This document shows positions 8,450 to 17,678 of a DNA stretch of 64,000 nucleotides, in pieces (position 1 is the first letter of the stretch; each line of letters begins with the position of its first letter). Under the pieces are notes generated by a model. The model was not told where the DNA came from. It did no database searches and saw only the letters and a list, made by a program, of their open reading frames with translations. The DNA is from an uncultured Microbacterium sp. (GTDB taxonomy: Bacteria; Actinomycetota; Actinomycetes; Actinomycetales; Microbacteriaceae), in NCBI GenBank assembly GCA_913774665.1, contig CAJYHN010000010.1, positions 372,001-436,000 of the forward strand. The letters run 5' to 3'. The position numbers and the translations under genes were made by a program.

Positions 8450-9054
8450 TGAGCCCCGTCTTCTCGCACGGCGATCTGCGCCTGTACATCCTGAGCCTGC
8501 TCGACGAGGCCCCGCGCCACGGCTACGACCTCATGCAGGCCCTCTCCGAGCGCACGGGCGGCACCTACTCGCCCTCCGCCGGCACCATCTACCCCCGACT
8601 CTCGAAGCTCGAAGAGGAGGGCCTGGTCACCAAGACCGTCGACGGCCGCAAGACCGTCTACGAGATCACGGATGCCGGTCGCGCCGAGGTCGCCGCGCGC
8701 ACGGGTGACCTCGAGGGGATCCAGGCCGGCCTCGCCGACAGCGTCCGCCTCATCGCGGACGAGGTGCGCGGCAGCGTCCGGGACGCGATGCGCAGCCTCC
8801 GCGCCGATCTGGCCGCCGCCTCGCGCGAGGAACGCGAGCAGGCGCAACCGACTCCGGCCGACGACCCGCGCTCCCGCAGCCGGGAACAGCTGTCGCGAGC
8901 CGATGCCGCCATCAACGAGTTCCGCGGGCGGGTGCGCTCCGAACTGCGCGCCTACGTGGCGCGCGGCGGGGAGCTCGCGGCATCCGGGGTCGACGACATC
9001 GAGGCGGCGCTGCGTCAGGCATCCGAGGCTGTCGCGCGAGCGATGCGCGGCTGA
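8449..9054 (+). CDS. PadR family transcriptional regulator
   Basis: A 201-residue regulator with a winged helix at about residues 5-85 (signature HGYDLMQALSER and SAGTIYPRLSKLEEEGLV) and a long charged C-terminal region that should form the dimerising helices. Two GTG codons precede the ATG in frame; the ATG is preferred because GGAGAGGAGGA lies at the proper distance and it overlaps the stop of the DUF4097 gene. It probably binds the palindrome at 7573-7586. PadR proteins often sense phenolics or antibiotics; the ligand is unknown. Confidence 0.93.
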   Translation: MSPVFSHGDLRLYILSLLDEAPRHGYDLMQALSERTGGTYSPSAGTIYPRLSKLEEEGLVTKTVDGRKTVYEITDAGRAEVAARTGDLEGIQAGLADSVRLIADEVRGSVRDAMRSLRADLAAASREEREQAQPTPADDPRSRSREQLSRADAAINEFRGRVRSELRAYVARGGELAASGVDDIEAALRQASEAVARAMRG

Positions 9055-9058
9055 GCCG

Positions 9059-9574
9059 TCACTCCCACGGCAGCTCGTCGGCGGCGTCGACCGGTTCTCC
9101 CTGCGGAACGACGAGAACCGGTCGGCGCTGCCGATGGCTCAGCCGTGCCGCCACCGAACCGGTGAGGAACTCGCGCAGCGATTCGCCGAGGCCGCGCTTG
9201 CGCGTACCGACGACGATGAGCGACGCGTCGATCTCGTCGGCGAGGTTGATCAGGGCCAGGGCGGGGTCTCCGATGATCTGGCGCACGCTCCACGTGACGG
9301 TGCTCTCGCCGAGGGCTTCGGCCGTCGCGCGGCGCACTTCGTCGAGGGCGGCCTTCGCCGCCGCCCCGGCCACGTCCACCGTGGAGGAGTGGACGTATCC
9401 GTCCGGATCTTCGAAGGCGACGAATCGCGTGGTGTCGACGTGGGCGACGATCAACTCGGCGTGCGAGAGGGCCGCGTAGTGGGCGGCCTCACGCACGATC
9501 CGGCTCGATTGCCCGGGGACGACGGCGGCGATCACCTTTCCGGCGCCGACGCTCGGGCGGGGCTGATCGGTCAT
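9059..9574 (-). CDS. Universal stress protein (UspA) family
   Basis: A 171-residue single-domain UspA protein. The C-terminal ATP-binding stretch is visible as VVGTRKRGLGESL followed by LTGSVAARLSH and VLVVPQG. The start at 9574 is preceded by GAGAGGAG; an upstream in-frame methionine lacks such a site. It converges on the PadR gene with a 4-base gap. Cytoplasmic, presumably induced by stress or growth arrest like its relatives. Confidence 0.92.
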   Translation of the reverse strand: MTDQPRPSVGAGKVIAAVVPGQSSRIVREAAHYAALSHAELIVAHVDTTRFVAFEDPDGYVHSSTVDVAGAAAKAALDEVRRATAEALGESTVTWSVRQIIGDPALALINLADEIDASLIVVGTRKRGLGESLREFLTGSVAARLSHRQRRPVLVVPQGEPVDAADELPWE

Positions 9575-9736
9575 GGAGGCTCCTCTCGACGACGGCCGCG
9601 GCCCGGTCACCGCCCCTCGACGGCTCGGCCGGAATGCGCCGTGATATCCTGGCTGTTACTCTTACCGGCTCGGTCCGGAACCGCAATACGCAGGGCCCAC
9701 AGTCGGCCCTCGACGTCGATCGTGAGGGGGTCTCGC

Positions 9737-9919
9737 ATGGGGCGTGGCCGTCAGAAGGCGAAGAACACCAAGATCGCCCGTGAGCTGAAGTACGACACCT
9801 ATTCGGTGAACTACTCGGCTCTCGAGCGCGAACTGGGTGCACCCGCTCCGGGTGAAGACGCGTACGTCGACAAGTGGGCCGACCAGTACAGCGACGAATA
9901 CGACAACGAGAAGGCCTGA
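9737..9919 (+). CDS. DUF3073 domain protein
   Basis: A 60-residue protein, basic at the N-terminus (MGRGRQKAKNTKIARELKY) and acidic at the C-terminus (DQYSDEYDNEKA). This whole-length pattern is the actinobacterial DUF3073 family, of unknown function. A GAGGGGG ribosome site supports the start. A strong hairpin follows about 80 bases downstream. Confidence 0.93.
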   Translation: MGRGRQKAKNTKIARELKYDTYSVNYSALERELGAPAPGEDAYVDKWADQYSDEYDNEKA

Positions 9920-10000
9920 CGCCTTCCCGATCGTTCTCGTCCCGCTCGTACCTCGGTGCCGCGGTCGTCTGATCGTCGTACCCGCAGAAGACAGGACGCC

Positions 10001-10032
10001 GAAGGGCGGCGACGTTTCCGTCGCCGCCCTTC
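10001..10032 (+). terminator. Terminator hairpin after DUF3073
   Basis: A perfect 13-bp stem (GAAGGGCGGCGAC with its complement, loop GTTTCC) in the 193-base gap between DUF3073 and the convergent transporter gene. Nothing else is visible in this gap. Confidence 0.75.
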
Positions 10033-10112
10033 GCTCGTCCGGCAGCTCCTGACGAACGCGGACGAATACCCCCTCCCCCGGCGTCGCCGCGCGCGGGGGA
10101 GAGTCTCGACCG

Positions 10113-11330
10113 TTACCAGGTTCGTCCGGTACGGCGCTCCCACGCCTCTTCGACGCTCTCGCGGCGCACCATGACGATCGCCGCAGGAATGACGAGCGCC
10201 AGAGCGACGCCGAGAAGCGAGAGACCCGCGGTCCACCCCCCGGTCACCTCGTGCGTCAGCCCGATGGCCAGCGGCATCAGAGCCGCGAAGGCATAGCCCA
10301 CGCTCTGCACGAACCCGCTCAGGGCCACCGTCGTCTCGTGCGAGCGCGTGCGCAGCCCGAACAGCACCAGCGCGAGGGGGAACATCAGGGGCGGGACGCC
10401 GAGGAGCACGACCCACAACACCGTCGCGGCCGCGGGGGCCACGATCAGCCCCACCACCCCCGTCACCCCGCACCCCACGGCGACCACGTAGAACGGTGTG
10501 GTGCGGCCGAGCCGCGCCACCAGCAGGGGTACGAGCAGCGACATCGGCAGGCCCATGAAGGAGAAGAGCGCGAGCAGTCCGCCGGCTTCCGCGGCATCCA
10601 CCCCGGCCACGTCGATGAGCAGGGGTGGCATCCACGCGAACATCCCGTAGGCGACCGAGGAGTTCACACCGAACGTGATCACGAGGGCCCACGTCTGCGG
10701 GAGGCGCACGAGCCGCGACAGGACGGCGGTGCGCGGCTCGTCGAGCGCGTCGCGACGCGACGCCCGCGCGCGCAGGCTCAGAGCGACCCAGGGGGCGACC
10801 GCGGCCAGCGCCACCACGGCCCACGTCGCGAACGAGCCGCGCCACCCCACGGCCTCGGCCAGGGGCACGGCGACCAGCGGCGGCGTGAACGTCGCCACCG
10901 CCATCGCGGTGCTGTAGACCGTCGTCATCAGCCCGATGCGCTCGGGGAAGTACTTCTTCACCACGGTCGGGATGAGCACGTTCGCGACCCCCACCGCCGC
11001 GAACACCCCGGCCGTCGCCCCGAGGAGCGACCAGGCATCCACCGCCGCCGCACGAAGCCCCAGCATGACCGCGGCCGTGATCGCGGCGACCAGCACCGAG
11101 CGCTCGAGCCCCAAGCGCCGCTCGATGGCCGGCGTCACCATTCCGGCGAGGGCGAACGCCACCGGAGGCGCCATGCCGATCAGGCCCACCACCACTGCCG
11201 GGAGCGGGAACTCCTCGCCGATGCGCGTCAGAAGAGGCGACAGCGACGCCACCGCGATGCGCAGGGTCAACGCCAGCAGCACGATCGCCGCAGCGACGAG
11301 GGCGATGGTTCCCGCGCTGCGGCGGGTCAA
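10113..11330 (-). CDS. MFS transporter, CynX/NimT type
   Basis: A major facilitator of about 405 residues with 12 membrane segments, resembling the CynX/NimT group (cyanate, 2-nitroimidazole), although substrates cannot be inferred. The likely start is a TTG sharing bases with the purF stop (TTGA), which would couple its translation to purF; no later start keeps the first membrane segment. The ribosome site is too close to be convincing, so the start is uncertain. As last gene of a purM-purF operon it might move a purine-related compound, but passenger genes are common here. Confidence 0.85.
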   Translation of the reverse strand: MTRRSAGTIALVAAAIVLLALTLRIAVASLSPLLTRIGEEFPLPAVVVGLIGMAPPVAFALAGMVTPAIERRLGLERSVLVAAITAAVMLGLRAAAVDAWSLLGATAGVFAAVGVANVLIPTVVKKYFPERIGLMTTVYSTAMAVATFTPPLVAVPLAEAVGWRGSFATWAVVALAAVAPWVALSLRARASRRDALDEPRTAVLSRLVRLPQTWALVITFGVNSSVAYGMFAWMPPLLIDVAGVDAAEAGGLLALFSFMGLPMSLLVPLLVARLGRTTPFYVVAVGCGVTGVVGLIVAPAAATVLWVVLLGVPPLMFPLALVLFGLRTRSHETTVALSGFVQSVGYAFAALMPLAIGLTHEVTGGWTAGLSLLGVALALVIPAAIVMVRRESVEEAWERRTGRTW

Positions 11331-12802
11331 GACTCCTGGCTGCCCTCGACCCAGGCGAGGTACTCCTCCGACACGGTTCCCGTGACGTAACGACCGTCGA
11401 AGCAGCTCATGTCGAGGTCGACCAGGTCGGTGCCCTCCATGATCGCGGCCTTGAGGTCGTCGACCTCCTGGTAGACCAGGTAGTCGCAGCCGAGCTCTTC
11501 GGCGATCTCGGGGATCGTCCGGCCGTGGGCGACGAGCTCGTGACGCGAGGGCATGTTGATGCCGTATACGTGGGGGTAGCGCACCGGCGGTGCCGCCGAG
11601 GCGAACGTCACGCTCTTGGCCCCGGCATCCCTCGCCATCTGGATGATCTCGCGGCTCGTGGTGCCGCGGACGATCGAGTCGTCGACGAGCAGCACGTTCT
11701 TGCCCTGGAACTCCGTCGACATCGCGTTGAGCTTCTGGCGCACGCTCTTCTTGCGCACCGCCTGCCCCGGCATGATGAAGGTGCGGCCGACGTAGCGGTT
11801 CTTGTAAAAGCCCTCGCGGTACTCGATGCCGAGCTTGCGGGCGACCTGCATGGCGGCGGGACGCGCGGAGTCGGGGATCGGCATGACCACGTCGATCGCG
11901 CCGGCCGGGGTGTACTTCGCCACGGTGTCGGCCAGGCGCTCGCCCATGCGCAGGCGCGTCTCGTAGACCGAGACCCCGTTCATGACCGAGTCGGGACGCG
12001 CGAGGTAGACGTACTCGAACGAGCACGGCGCGAGCGTCGGGTTCTCGGCGCACTGCTGCGCGTGGAGCGTGCCGTCGAGCGTGATGAACACCGCCTCGCC
12101 GGGGAGCACATCGCGCACGACCTCGAAGCCGGCGTTCTCGAGCACGAGCGACTCGGACGCCACGATGTACTCGTCGCGCGGCTCACCGCCCGGCACCTGA
12201 GCTGCCGGACGCTTGCCGAGGATGAGGGGGCGGATGCCGAAGGGGTCGCGGAACGCGAGCAGCCCGTAACCGGCGATGAGGGCGATCGAGGCGTACGAGC
12301 CCTCGACGCGCTCGTGCACGCGCGCGACCGCGCGGAACACCTGGGCGGGGTCGAGATCGGGACCGGTGATCTCGGACTGCAGCTCGGAACCGAGGATGTT
12401 CACCAGCAGCTCGGTGTCGCTGCTGGTGTTGAGGTGCCGGCGGTCCTTGTGGAAGAGCTCGGTGGTCAGCTCGCGCGTGTTCGTGAGATTGCCGTTGTGC
12501 ACCAGCACGATGCCGTAGGGCGCGTTGACGTAGAAGGGCTGGGCTTCTTCTTCGTTCGACGCGGTGCCCTTGGTGGCGTAGCGCACGTGGCCGAGACCGA
12601 TGTCGCCGAGCAGAGCGCGCATGTCGCGCGTGCGGAAGGCCTCGCGCACCTGACCGCGGGCCTTGTGGATGTGGAAGACCCCGCTGGACTCGGCCGTGGC
12701 CATGCCCGTCGAATCCTGTCCTCGATGCTGGAGGAGGAGAAGCGCGTCGTAGATCTCCTGGTTGACCGGGCCCTGCCCGGCCATGCCGACGATGCCGCAC
12801 AT
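11327..12802 (-). CDS. purF: Amidophosphoribosyltransferase
   Basis: First committed enzyme of purine synthesis: it makes 5-phosphoribosylamine from PRPP and glutamine. It has 491 residues with no long propeptide: MCGIVG puts the N-terminal nucleophile at Cys2. The glutaminase part shows LQHRGQDSTG and HNGNLTNT; the phosphoribosyltransferase part has the PRPP loop LLVDDSIVRGTT. Near the C-terminus only one cysteine appears (DMSCFDGRY) where Bacillus-type enzymes carry a C-x-x-C pair for their iron-sulphur cluster, so the cluster may be absent. It follows purM by 6 bases. Confidence 0.97.
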   Translation of the reverse strand: MCGIVGMAGQGPVNQEIYDALLLLQHRGQDSTGMATAESSGVFHIHKARGQVREAFRTRDMRALLGDIGLGHVRYATKGTASNEEEAQPFYVNAPYGIVLVHNGNLTNTRELTTELFHKDRRHLNTSSDTELLVNILGSELQSEITGPDLDPAQVFRAVARVHERVEGSYASIALIAGYGLLAFRDPFGIRPLILGKRPAAQVPGGEPRDEYIVASESLVLENAGFEVVRDVLPGEAVFITLDGTLHAQQCAENPTLAPCSFEYVYLARPDSVMNGVSVYETRLRMGERLADTVAKYTPAGAIDVVMPIPDSARPAAMQVARKLGIEYREGFYKNRYVGRTFIMPGQAVRKKSVRQKLNAMSTEFQGKNVLLVDDSIVRGTTSREIIQMARDAGAKSVTFASAAPPVRYPHVYGINMPSRHELVAHGRTIPEIAEELGCDYLVYQEVDDLKAAIMEGTDLVDLDMSCFDGRYVTGTVSEEYLAWVEGSQES

Positions 12803-12808
12803 GGGGTG

Positions 12809-13951
12809 TTAGCTCGCTCCGTTCGCCGGCGAGCCGGCATCCGCATAGGTTCCGACCAGGCGCACGGCGCCGCCGTCGACGCCCTTGGCGCCCTGTTCGT
12901 ACTCGCCCTCGGGGCGGGCCCCGTCGCGCACGACGCCGACCTGCCAGGTGGCGATGCCCTCGGCCTGCAGCGCCGCGGTCGCTGCATCGGCGACCTCGGG
13001 TGCGACGACCGCGAGGAAGCCGATGCCGAGGTTCCAGGTGCCCTCGGTGGCCGTGAGCTCGAGGCCGCCCATCTCCGCGAGCACGCGGAACACCGGCGAG
13101 GGGCTCCAGGTCGAGCGGTCGACGTCGACCCACGCGTCCTGCGGCAGCACACGCGCGAGGTTGGCGGCGATGCCGCCGCCCGTGACGTGGCTGAGGGAGT
13201 GGATGCCGGTGCCCACGGCCCCGTCGTCGAGCAGGCGCAGCAGGGGTGAGGTGTACAGGCGCGTGGGTTCGAGCAGCGCCTCGCCCCACGTGCCGCCGAG
13301 CTCGGCCGAGGCGGAGCCGTACGCGATGCCGGCACCAGTGATGATGTGGCGCACGAGCGAGTAGCCGTTGGAGTGCAGGCCGCTCGAGGCCAGCGCCAGC
13401 ACGACGTCGCCGCTGCGCACGCGATCTGCGCCGAGGATGCGGTCGGCCTCGACCACGCCGGTCGCCGCTCCCGCGACGTCGTAGTCGTCGATGCCCAGCA
13501 GGCCGGGGTGCTCGGCGGTCTCGCCGCCGACCAGCGCGGTGCCGGTCATCGCGCAGCCGCGCGCGATGCCCGCGACGATGTCGGCGATGCGCTGGGGTAC
13601 GACCTTGCCGCACGCGATGTAGTCGGTCATGAAGAGCGGGCGCGCGCCGACCACGACGATGTCGTCGACGACCATGCCGACGAGGTCCTCGCCGATCGTG
13701 TCGTGCTTGTCGATGGCCTGCGCGATCGCGACCTTCGTGCCGACACCGTCGGTGCTGGTCGCCAGCAGGGGGCGCGTGTAGTCGCGGAGCGCGGAGGCGT
13801 CGAAGAGACCGGCGAAACCGCCGACCCCGCCGAGCACCTCGGGCCCGTGCGTGCGACGCACCGCCGACTTCATCAGTTCGACGGCGAGATCTCCGGCGGC
13901 GGTATCGACGCCTGCGGCGGAGTACGGGTTTTCGTGGGGAGCGGAAGCCAC
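12809..13951 (-). CDS. purM: Phosphoribosylformylglycinamidine cyclo-ligase
   Basis: AIR synthetase, the fifth step of purine synthesis, 380 residues. Family segments include TDGVGTKVAIA, the VGGETAEHPG loop and GLHSNGYSLVR near the ATP/FGAM site. It is the first gene of an operon with purF (6-base gap) and the MFS transporter. A short hypothetical gene diverges from it 92 bases away, so promoters for both must lie in 13952-14043. Confidence 0.97.
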   Translation of the reverse strand: MASAPHENPYSAAGVDTAAGDLAVELMKSAVRRTHGPEVLGGVGGFAGLFDASALRDYTRPLLATSTDGVGTKVAIAQAIDKHDTIGEDLVGMVVDDIVVVGARPLFMTDYIACGKVVPQRIADIVAGIARGCAMTGTALVGGETAEHPGLLGIDDYDVAGAATGVVEADRILGADRVRSGDVVLALASSGLHSNGYSLVRHIITGAGIAYGSASAELGGTWGEALLEPTRLYTSPLLRLLDDGAVGTGIHSLSHVTGGGIAANLARVLPQDAWVDVDRSTWSPSPVFRVLAEMGGLELTATEGTWNLGIGFLAVVAPEVADAATAALQAEGIATWQVGVVRDGARPEGEYEQGAKGVDGGAVRLVGTYADAGSPANGAS

Positions 13952-14043
13952 CGCAACAGACTACCCGGGGCGGACACGCGCGGGCACCGCGCCCGCGACG
14001 CAAGGCCCGACCCGAGACCTCTCCCCGTCCTTACAATGACGCC

Positions 14044-14655
14044 ATGACGGGCGGTCAGCCGGAGTGGGTGATCCGCGAAGACGCGGCGCAAACGGTGCTC
14101 GTCGCGCTCTATCTGCGCCAGGTCCTCGGCATCCGGTCTCCCGACGAGCTCCCCGCTCTGCGTCGCGTGCCGCCCCCGTGGGTGGACGAGCGGACGCCTG
14201 CCGCGCACGCGCAGCTCGAACGCGAGTGGCGCGAGTACTGGGCGATGACGGTGGAGCCGCAGGCGCACCCCTCGCCCGTGCCCCTCGAGTTGATCGACGG
14301 TTTCGGCACGCTCGTCACTCTGCCCGTCGAGGGCTCGGACACCCTGCGCGCAGCCATCGGGGCGCACGCCGACGATGCGGTGGACTTCGCCCGGCTCGCT
14401 CACGATCGCTACGCGCGCGAGGCGGCAGCCCGGCCCGGGGTCTCGTACCGCGCCTACGCGAGCGCGATCGCCGCGCACGAGCGGGCGGTGGGGCGACGGG
14501 CGCACTCGTTCGAGCTGAACGTGCAGGTGCTTCCGCTGGCTCAGCGGGGCGTGTGGTGGATTGGTTCTCTGACCGTGGCGGTGACCGACGGTCTGCGCGG
14601 CGACGTGGCCGCCTTCGACACCGCGATCCACCCGATCATCGCCGAACTGGCGTGA
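14044..14655 (+). CDS. Conserved hypothetical protein
   Basis: A 203-residue soluble protein that I do not recognise. It has no signal peptide, membrane segment or clear motif. It is rich in alanine, arginine and acidic residues, with predicted helices around 15-35 and 95-150 and two tryptophans in VWWIGSLTVAV near the end. Codon use resembles that of its neighbours, and the divergent position from purM, with a start only 92 bases away, argues that it is a real gene. Confidence 0.75.
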   Translation: MTGGQPEWVIREDAAQTVLVALYLRQVLGIRSPDELPALRRVPPPWVDERTPAAHAQLEREWREYWAMTVEPQAHPSPVPLELIDGFGTLVTLPVEGSDTLRAAIGAHADDAVDFARLAHDRYAREAAARPGVSYRAYASAIAAHERAVGRRAHSFELNVQVLPLAQRGVWWIGSLTVAVTDGLRGDVAAFDTAIHPIIAELA

Positions 14656-14669
14656 GGGGGGACAGCCGG

Positions 14670-15005
14670 TCAGATGCCGTGCTGCTCGTGCTCGACGGTG
14701 ACCTGGCGGGTCCGGCCGCCGATGGTGCGCTCGAAGATCAGGGCGACGATCGCCCCCACCGCGACGCCCAGCACGACAAAGATCAGGGCCGTGAAGCCGA
14801 AGACCTGCACCTGCGAATAGACGACCTGCGTGTAGGGGCTGATGTCGGAACCGTCGATGAAGACGGTGAGCAGGAGGGCGACGAAGACGCCGAGGAACGC
14901 GCCGGCCGCCAGGAACACGCCGTACTTCGGGGCGCGACGGACCGTCAGCGTCTGGCGCTCATCGCGCGCGGCGGACGGTCGTTCGGGGGCGGGCTGCTCG
15001 GCCAT
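14670..15005 (-). CDS. Small two-segment membrane protein
   Basis: A 111-residue protein with a charged N-terminus of about 25 residues, two hydrophobic segments (about 30-50 and 70-92) and a charged tail (ERTIGGRTRQVTVEHEQ). The topology predicts both ends in the cytoplasm. Function unknown. It converges on the hypothetical gene 14044-14655. The 239 bases between its start and the next gene hold no open frame I trust. Confidence 0.8.
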   Translation of the reverse strand: MAEQPAPERPSAARDERQTLTVRRAPKYGVFLAAGAFLGVFVALLLTVFIDGSDISPYTQVVYSQVQVFGFTALIFVVLGVAVGAIVALIFERTIGGRTRQVTVEHEQHGI

Positions 15006-15244
15006 AGGACTATTGTCCCACCGCTGCGCCGTTTCGGGGTCGCTCTGTCTCGGCGTCGAGAGGGCCGGAAGCGCGCGGGGAGCCGTCCCGCGGGCGGCGT
15101 CCTGCCCGTAGGCGGAGTCCTCCTGCGAGAAGACCGACTCTGCGCGGGACCCGCGGTTCGCTCGAGTGTCGGTTCATCTCGCGCCGCGGGGGTCCGTTCG
15201 GGGCGTGGCCGCGGAGCGAGAGGGGGATGATCGCCAACCGCGGG

Positions 15245-15601
15245 CTACGGCCGCAGCGGCAGCAGCGCGCTCAGATCGGCACGAACCCCGGAGGCGACGA
15301 TGCGGCCGGCGGTCACGGCATCCGCCCACTTCTCCTGACCCGTGGCGACGGCGATCCACGTCGCGGCGTCGGTCTCGACGACGTTGGGCGGGGTGCCGCG
15401 GGTGTGCCGGGGGCCCTCGATGACCTGCACGGCGCCGAAGGGCGGCACGCGCATCTCGACCGAGTTGCCGGGGGCCTTCTCGACGAGCAGTTGCAGCAGG
15501 TACCGCACGGCCGTGGCGGTCGCCGGGCGCGCGGCGTCTCCGGCGGCGACCGCGGCGAGCGCGGCACGGCCGTCTCCGGTCTCGATGCGGCGGGGAGGCA
15601 T
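15245..15601 (-). CDS. Sterol carrier (SCP2-like) family protein
   Basis: A 118-residue cytoplasmic protein. The central and C-terminal parts ([18 protein letters not shown], then [19 protein letters not shown]) match the small actinobacterial SCP2-type lipid-binding fold found next to purine genes. The ATG at 15601 is chosen because an upstream extension has no ribosome site and would run into the motif array before purD. It diverges from purD. Confidence 0.85.
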   Translation of the reverse strand: MPPRRIETGDGRAALAAVAAGDAARPATATAVRYLLQLLVEKAPGNSVEMRVPPFGAVQVIEGPRHTRGTPPNVVETDAATWIAVATGQEKWADAVTAGRIVASGVRADLSALLPLRP

Positions 15602-15640
15602 GGCATCCACGCTACCCGGGGCAGTGCGCGTCGGCGCCGC

Positions 15641-15781
15641 GCGCAACTTCCCCCACGCCACGCACGATGAAGGTTACGCGCGCGTCCCGGCGTCGGCACC
15701 GGCACAACCTCAGCGATGCGCACAACCTCAGCTCCCCCACCGCCCGCGCGACGGAGGTTGCGCGGATCACGGAGGTTGCGC
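15641..15781. repeat. Array of short inverted motifs upstream of purD
   Basis: Six related 11-13 base motifs in 141 bases. GCACAACCTCAGC occurs at 15702-15714 and 15720-15732 (18 bases apart), and its inverted relative ACGGAGGTTGCGC occurs at 15751-15763 and 15769-15781 (again 18 apart). Two looser copies lie at 15641 and 15669. The two pairs face each other, ending about 60 bases before purD. Confidence 0.75.
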
Positions 15782-15842
15782 CCGCGCCGGGCCGGGAGAC
15801 CGCGACCCGAGCCCCGGCCCCGCTGCTCGATAGGCTGTCCGC

Positions 15843-17114
15843 GTGAGAATCCTGGTCCTCGGTTCGGGCGCGCGCGAGCACGCCATCATCCTCGCGCTGC
15901 GCTCCGAGGAGGAGTCGCACGCGATCTTCGCCGCCCCCGGCAACGCCGGGATCGCCCGCGAAGCGCACCTCGTCGACGTCGACCCGATGGATCCCACCGC
16001 CGTCCTGGCCTTCGCGAAGAACGAGGCGATCGACCTCGTCGTCGTCGGCCCCGAAGCGCCCCTCGTCGCCGGCGTCGCCGATCCGCTGCGCGCGCACGGC
16101 ATCCCCGTCTTCGGTCCGGGCAAGGCCGCGGCCCAGCTCGAGGGATCCAAGACCTACGCGAAGAGGATCATGGATGCCGCGGGCGTCCCCACCGGCGGAT
16201 CGGTCCGCGCGCAGGACGTCGCCGCCGTCGAGGCCGCCCTCGATCGCTTCGGCGCCCCCTACGTCGTCAAGGCCGACGGGCTCGCCGCGGGTAAGGGCGT
16301 CATCGTGACCTCCGACCGCGCCGCCGCCCTCGCGCACGCTGAGAGCTACCTGCCCAGCGGCGCGGTCCTCATCGAGGAGTACCTCTCGGGCCCCGAGGTC
16401 TCACTCTTCTTCCTGAGCGACGGCGACCGCGTCGCCCCCCTCAGCCCCGCCCAGGATTTCAAGCGCCTGCGCGACGGCGACGAGGGCCCCAACACCGGCG
16501 GCATGGGCGCCTACTCGCCGCTGCCCTGGCTGAGCGACCGCTTCGGCGATGAGGAGACGTTCGTCGACCTCGTCACGCACGAGATCGCCGAGCCTGTGAT
16601 CCGCCAGATGGATGCCGAGGGCACGCCCTTCATCGGACTGCTGTACGCGGGGCTCATCCTCACCGAGCAGGGCGTGAAGGTCATCGAGTTCAACGCCCGC
16701 TTCGGCGACCCCGAGACGCAGGTCGTCCTGCCGCGTCTTGTCGATCCGCTGTCGCGTCTGCTGCTGGCCGCGGCATCCGGAACGCTCGAGGACGAGCCGC
16801 GCCCGGCCTTCGCCGAGGCCACCGCGGTGACCGTCGTGCTCGCGAGCGAGGGCTACCCCGAAGCGCCGCTGACCGGACGGACGCTCACCGGCCTCGATGA
16901 GGCGGAGGAGGTCGACGGCGTCCACATCGCGCACGCCGCCACCGCGCTCCGCGACGGCGAGCTCGTCGCGACCGGCGGGCGCGTGCTGAGCGTGGTCGCG
17001 ACCGGCACGACCTTCCGCGAGGCGCGCGAGGCGGCGTACGCCGGGATCGAGCGGATCGGGCTCGAGGGCGGGCAGTTCCGCACCGACATCGCCGCGCGGG
17101 TCGCGCAGGACTGA
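15843..17114 (+). CDS. purD: Phosphoribosylamine-glycine ligase
   Basis: GAR synthetase, second step of purine synthesis, 423 residues, with an ATP-grasp fold. It begins MRILVLGSGAREHAI; further landmarks are VVVGPEAPLV, GPGKAAAQLEGSK and the metal and phosphate site around EFNARFGDPETQ. It is monocistronic, with the product used eventually by PurM. A patterned inverted-repeat region lies directly upstream. Confidence 0.97.
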   Translation: MRILVLGSGAREHAIILALRSEEESHAIFAAPGNAGIAREAHLVDVDPMDPTAVLAFAKNEAIDLVVVGPEAPLVAGVADPLRAHGIPVFGPGKAAAQLEGSKTYAKRIMDAAGVPTGGSVRAQDVAAVEAALDRFGAPYVVKADGLAAGKGVIVTSDRAAALAHAESYLPSGAVLIEEYLSGPEVSLFFLSDGDRVAPLSPAQDFKRLRDGDEGPNTGGMGAYSPLPWLSDRFGDEETFVDLVTHEIAEPVIRQMDAEGTPFIGLLYAGLILTEQGVKVIEFNARFGDPETQVVLPRLVDPLSRLLLAAASGTLEDEPRPAFAEATAVTVVLASEGYPEAPLTGRTLTGLDEAEEVDGVHIAHAATALRDGELVATGGRVLSVVATGTTFREAREAAYAGIERIGLEGGQFRTDIAARVAQD

Positions 17115-17151
17115 CGCGAGACGCCTCCCTCCCACCGGGGCACCGGCGGGG

Positions 17152-17511
17152 TCACACCCGCACGAGTAGCACCTGGAACCCGTCCGGGTCGAGGAACGCC
17201 GACGCGTTCTGCTGCCAGTACGGGTTCGCCGGCGTGATCTCGCGGCCCGTCAGACGAGCCGCGAGGCGCCGCAGCTCGGCGTCGTCGTCGAGGTACAGCA
17301 CGAGCAGGGATTCCGGGTCCGGTGTCGGAGCGGCCTGGCCCCCACCCGACGTGAACTCGAGGTGCGCCCCGGTCCCGGGCAGGTTGAAGAAGACCCCGTC
17401 GTACCCGGCGTGGTCGCGGAACTCCCCCCGCACGGGCAAGCCCAGGTCGTCGCGATAGAAGCGCACGATCTCGGAGAGGCGGTCGGTGTGACGTGCGAAG
17501 CGGACCTGCAT
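17152..17511 (-). CDS. VOC (glyoxalase/bleomycin-resistance) family protein
   Basis: A single vicinal-oxygen-chelate domain of 119 residues. The pattern DRLSEIVRFYRDDLGLPV at the start and ASAFLDPDGFQVLLVRV at the end are the paired beta-alpha-beta modules. One metal ligand position is HLEFTSGG; the C-terminal site has Gln where many enzymes have Glu. Substrate unknown. It converges on purD across 37 bases. Confidence 0.88.
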   Translation of the reverse strand: MQVRFARHTDRLSEIVRFYRDDLGLPVRGEFRDHAGYDGVFFNLPGTGAHLEFTSGGGQAAPTPDPESLLVLYLDDDAELRRLAARLTGREITPANPYWQQNASAFLDPDGFQVLLVRV

Positions 17512-17678
17512 GGGTTCATTCTGAGCGCCTAGCCGCTCGCGGTCGCTCCCCTCGATACGGGCGCTCACCCCGCGCCGCGCGTCGGCGAGGATGCGCGAGC
17601 GGGTGATCGGCCCGCACGGTGCGGCGCTTGTCGGGAACGAGGCGCAGGCGCCTCTCGTTCCGCTCTCCAGCTGCGTCG

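Noticed and set aside
15006-15244. Short frames between the two-helix membrane protein and the SCP2-like gene
   Set aside because: Arginine- and proline-rich composition on both strands without start signals; treated as noncoding.
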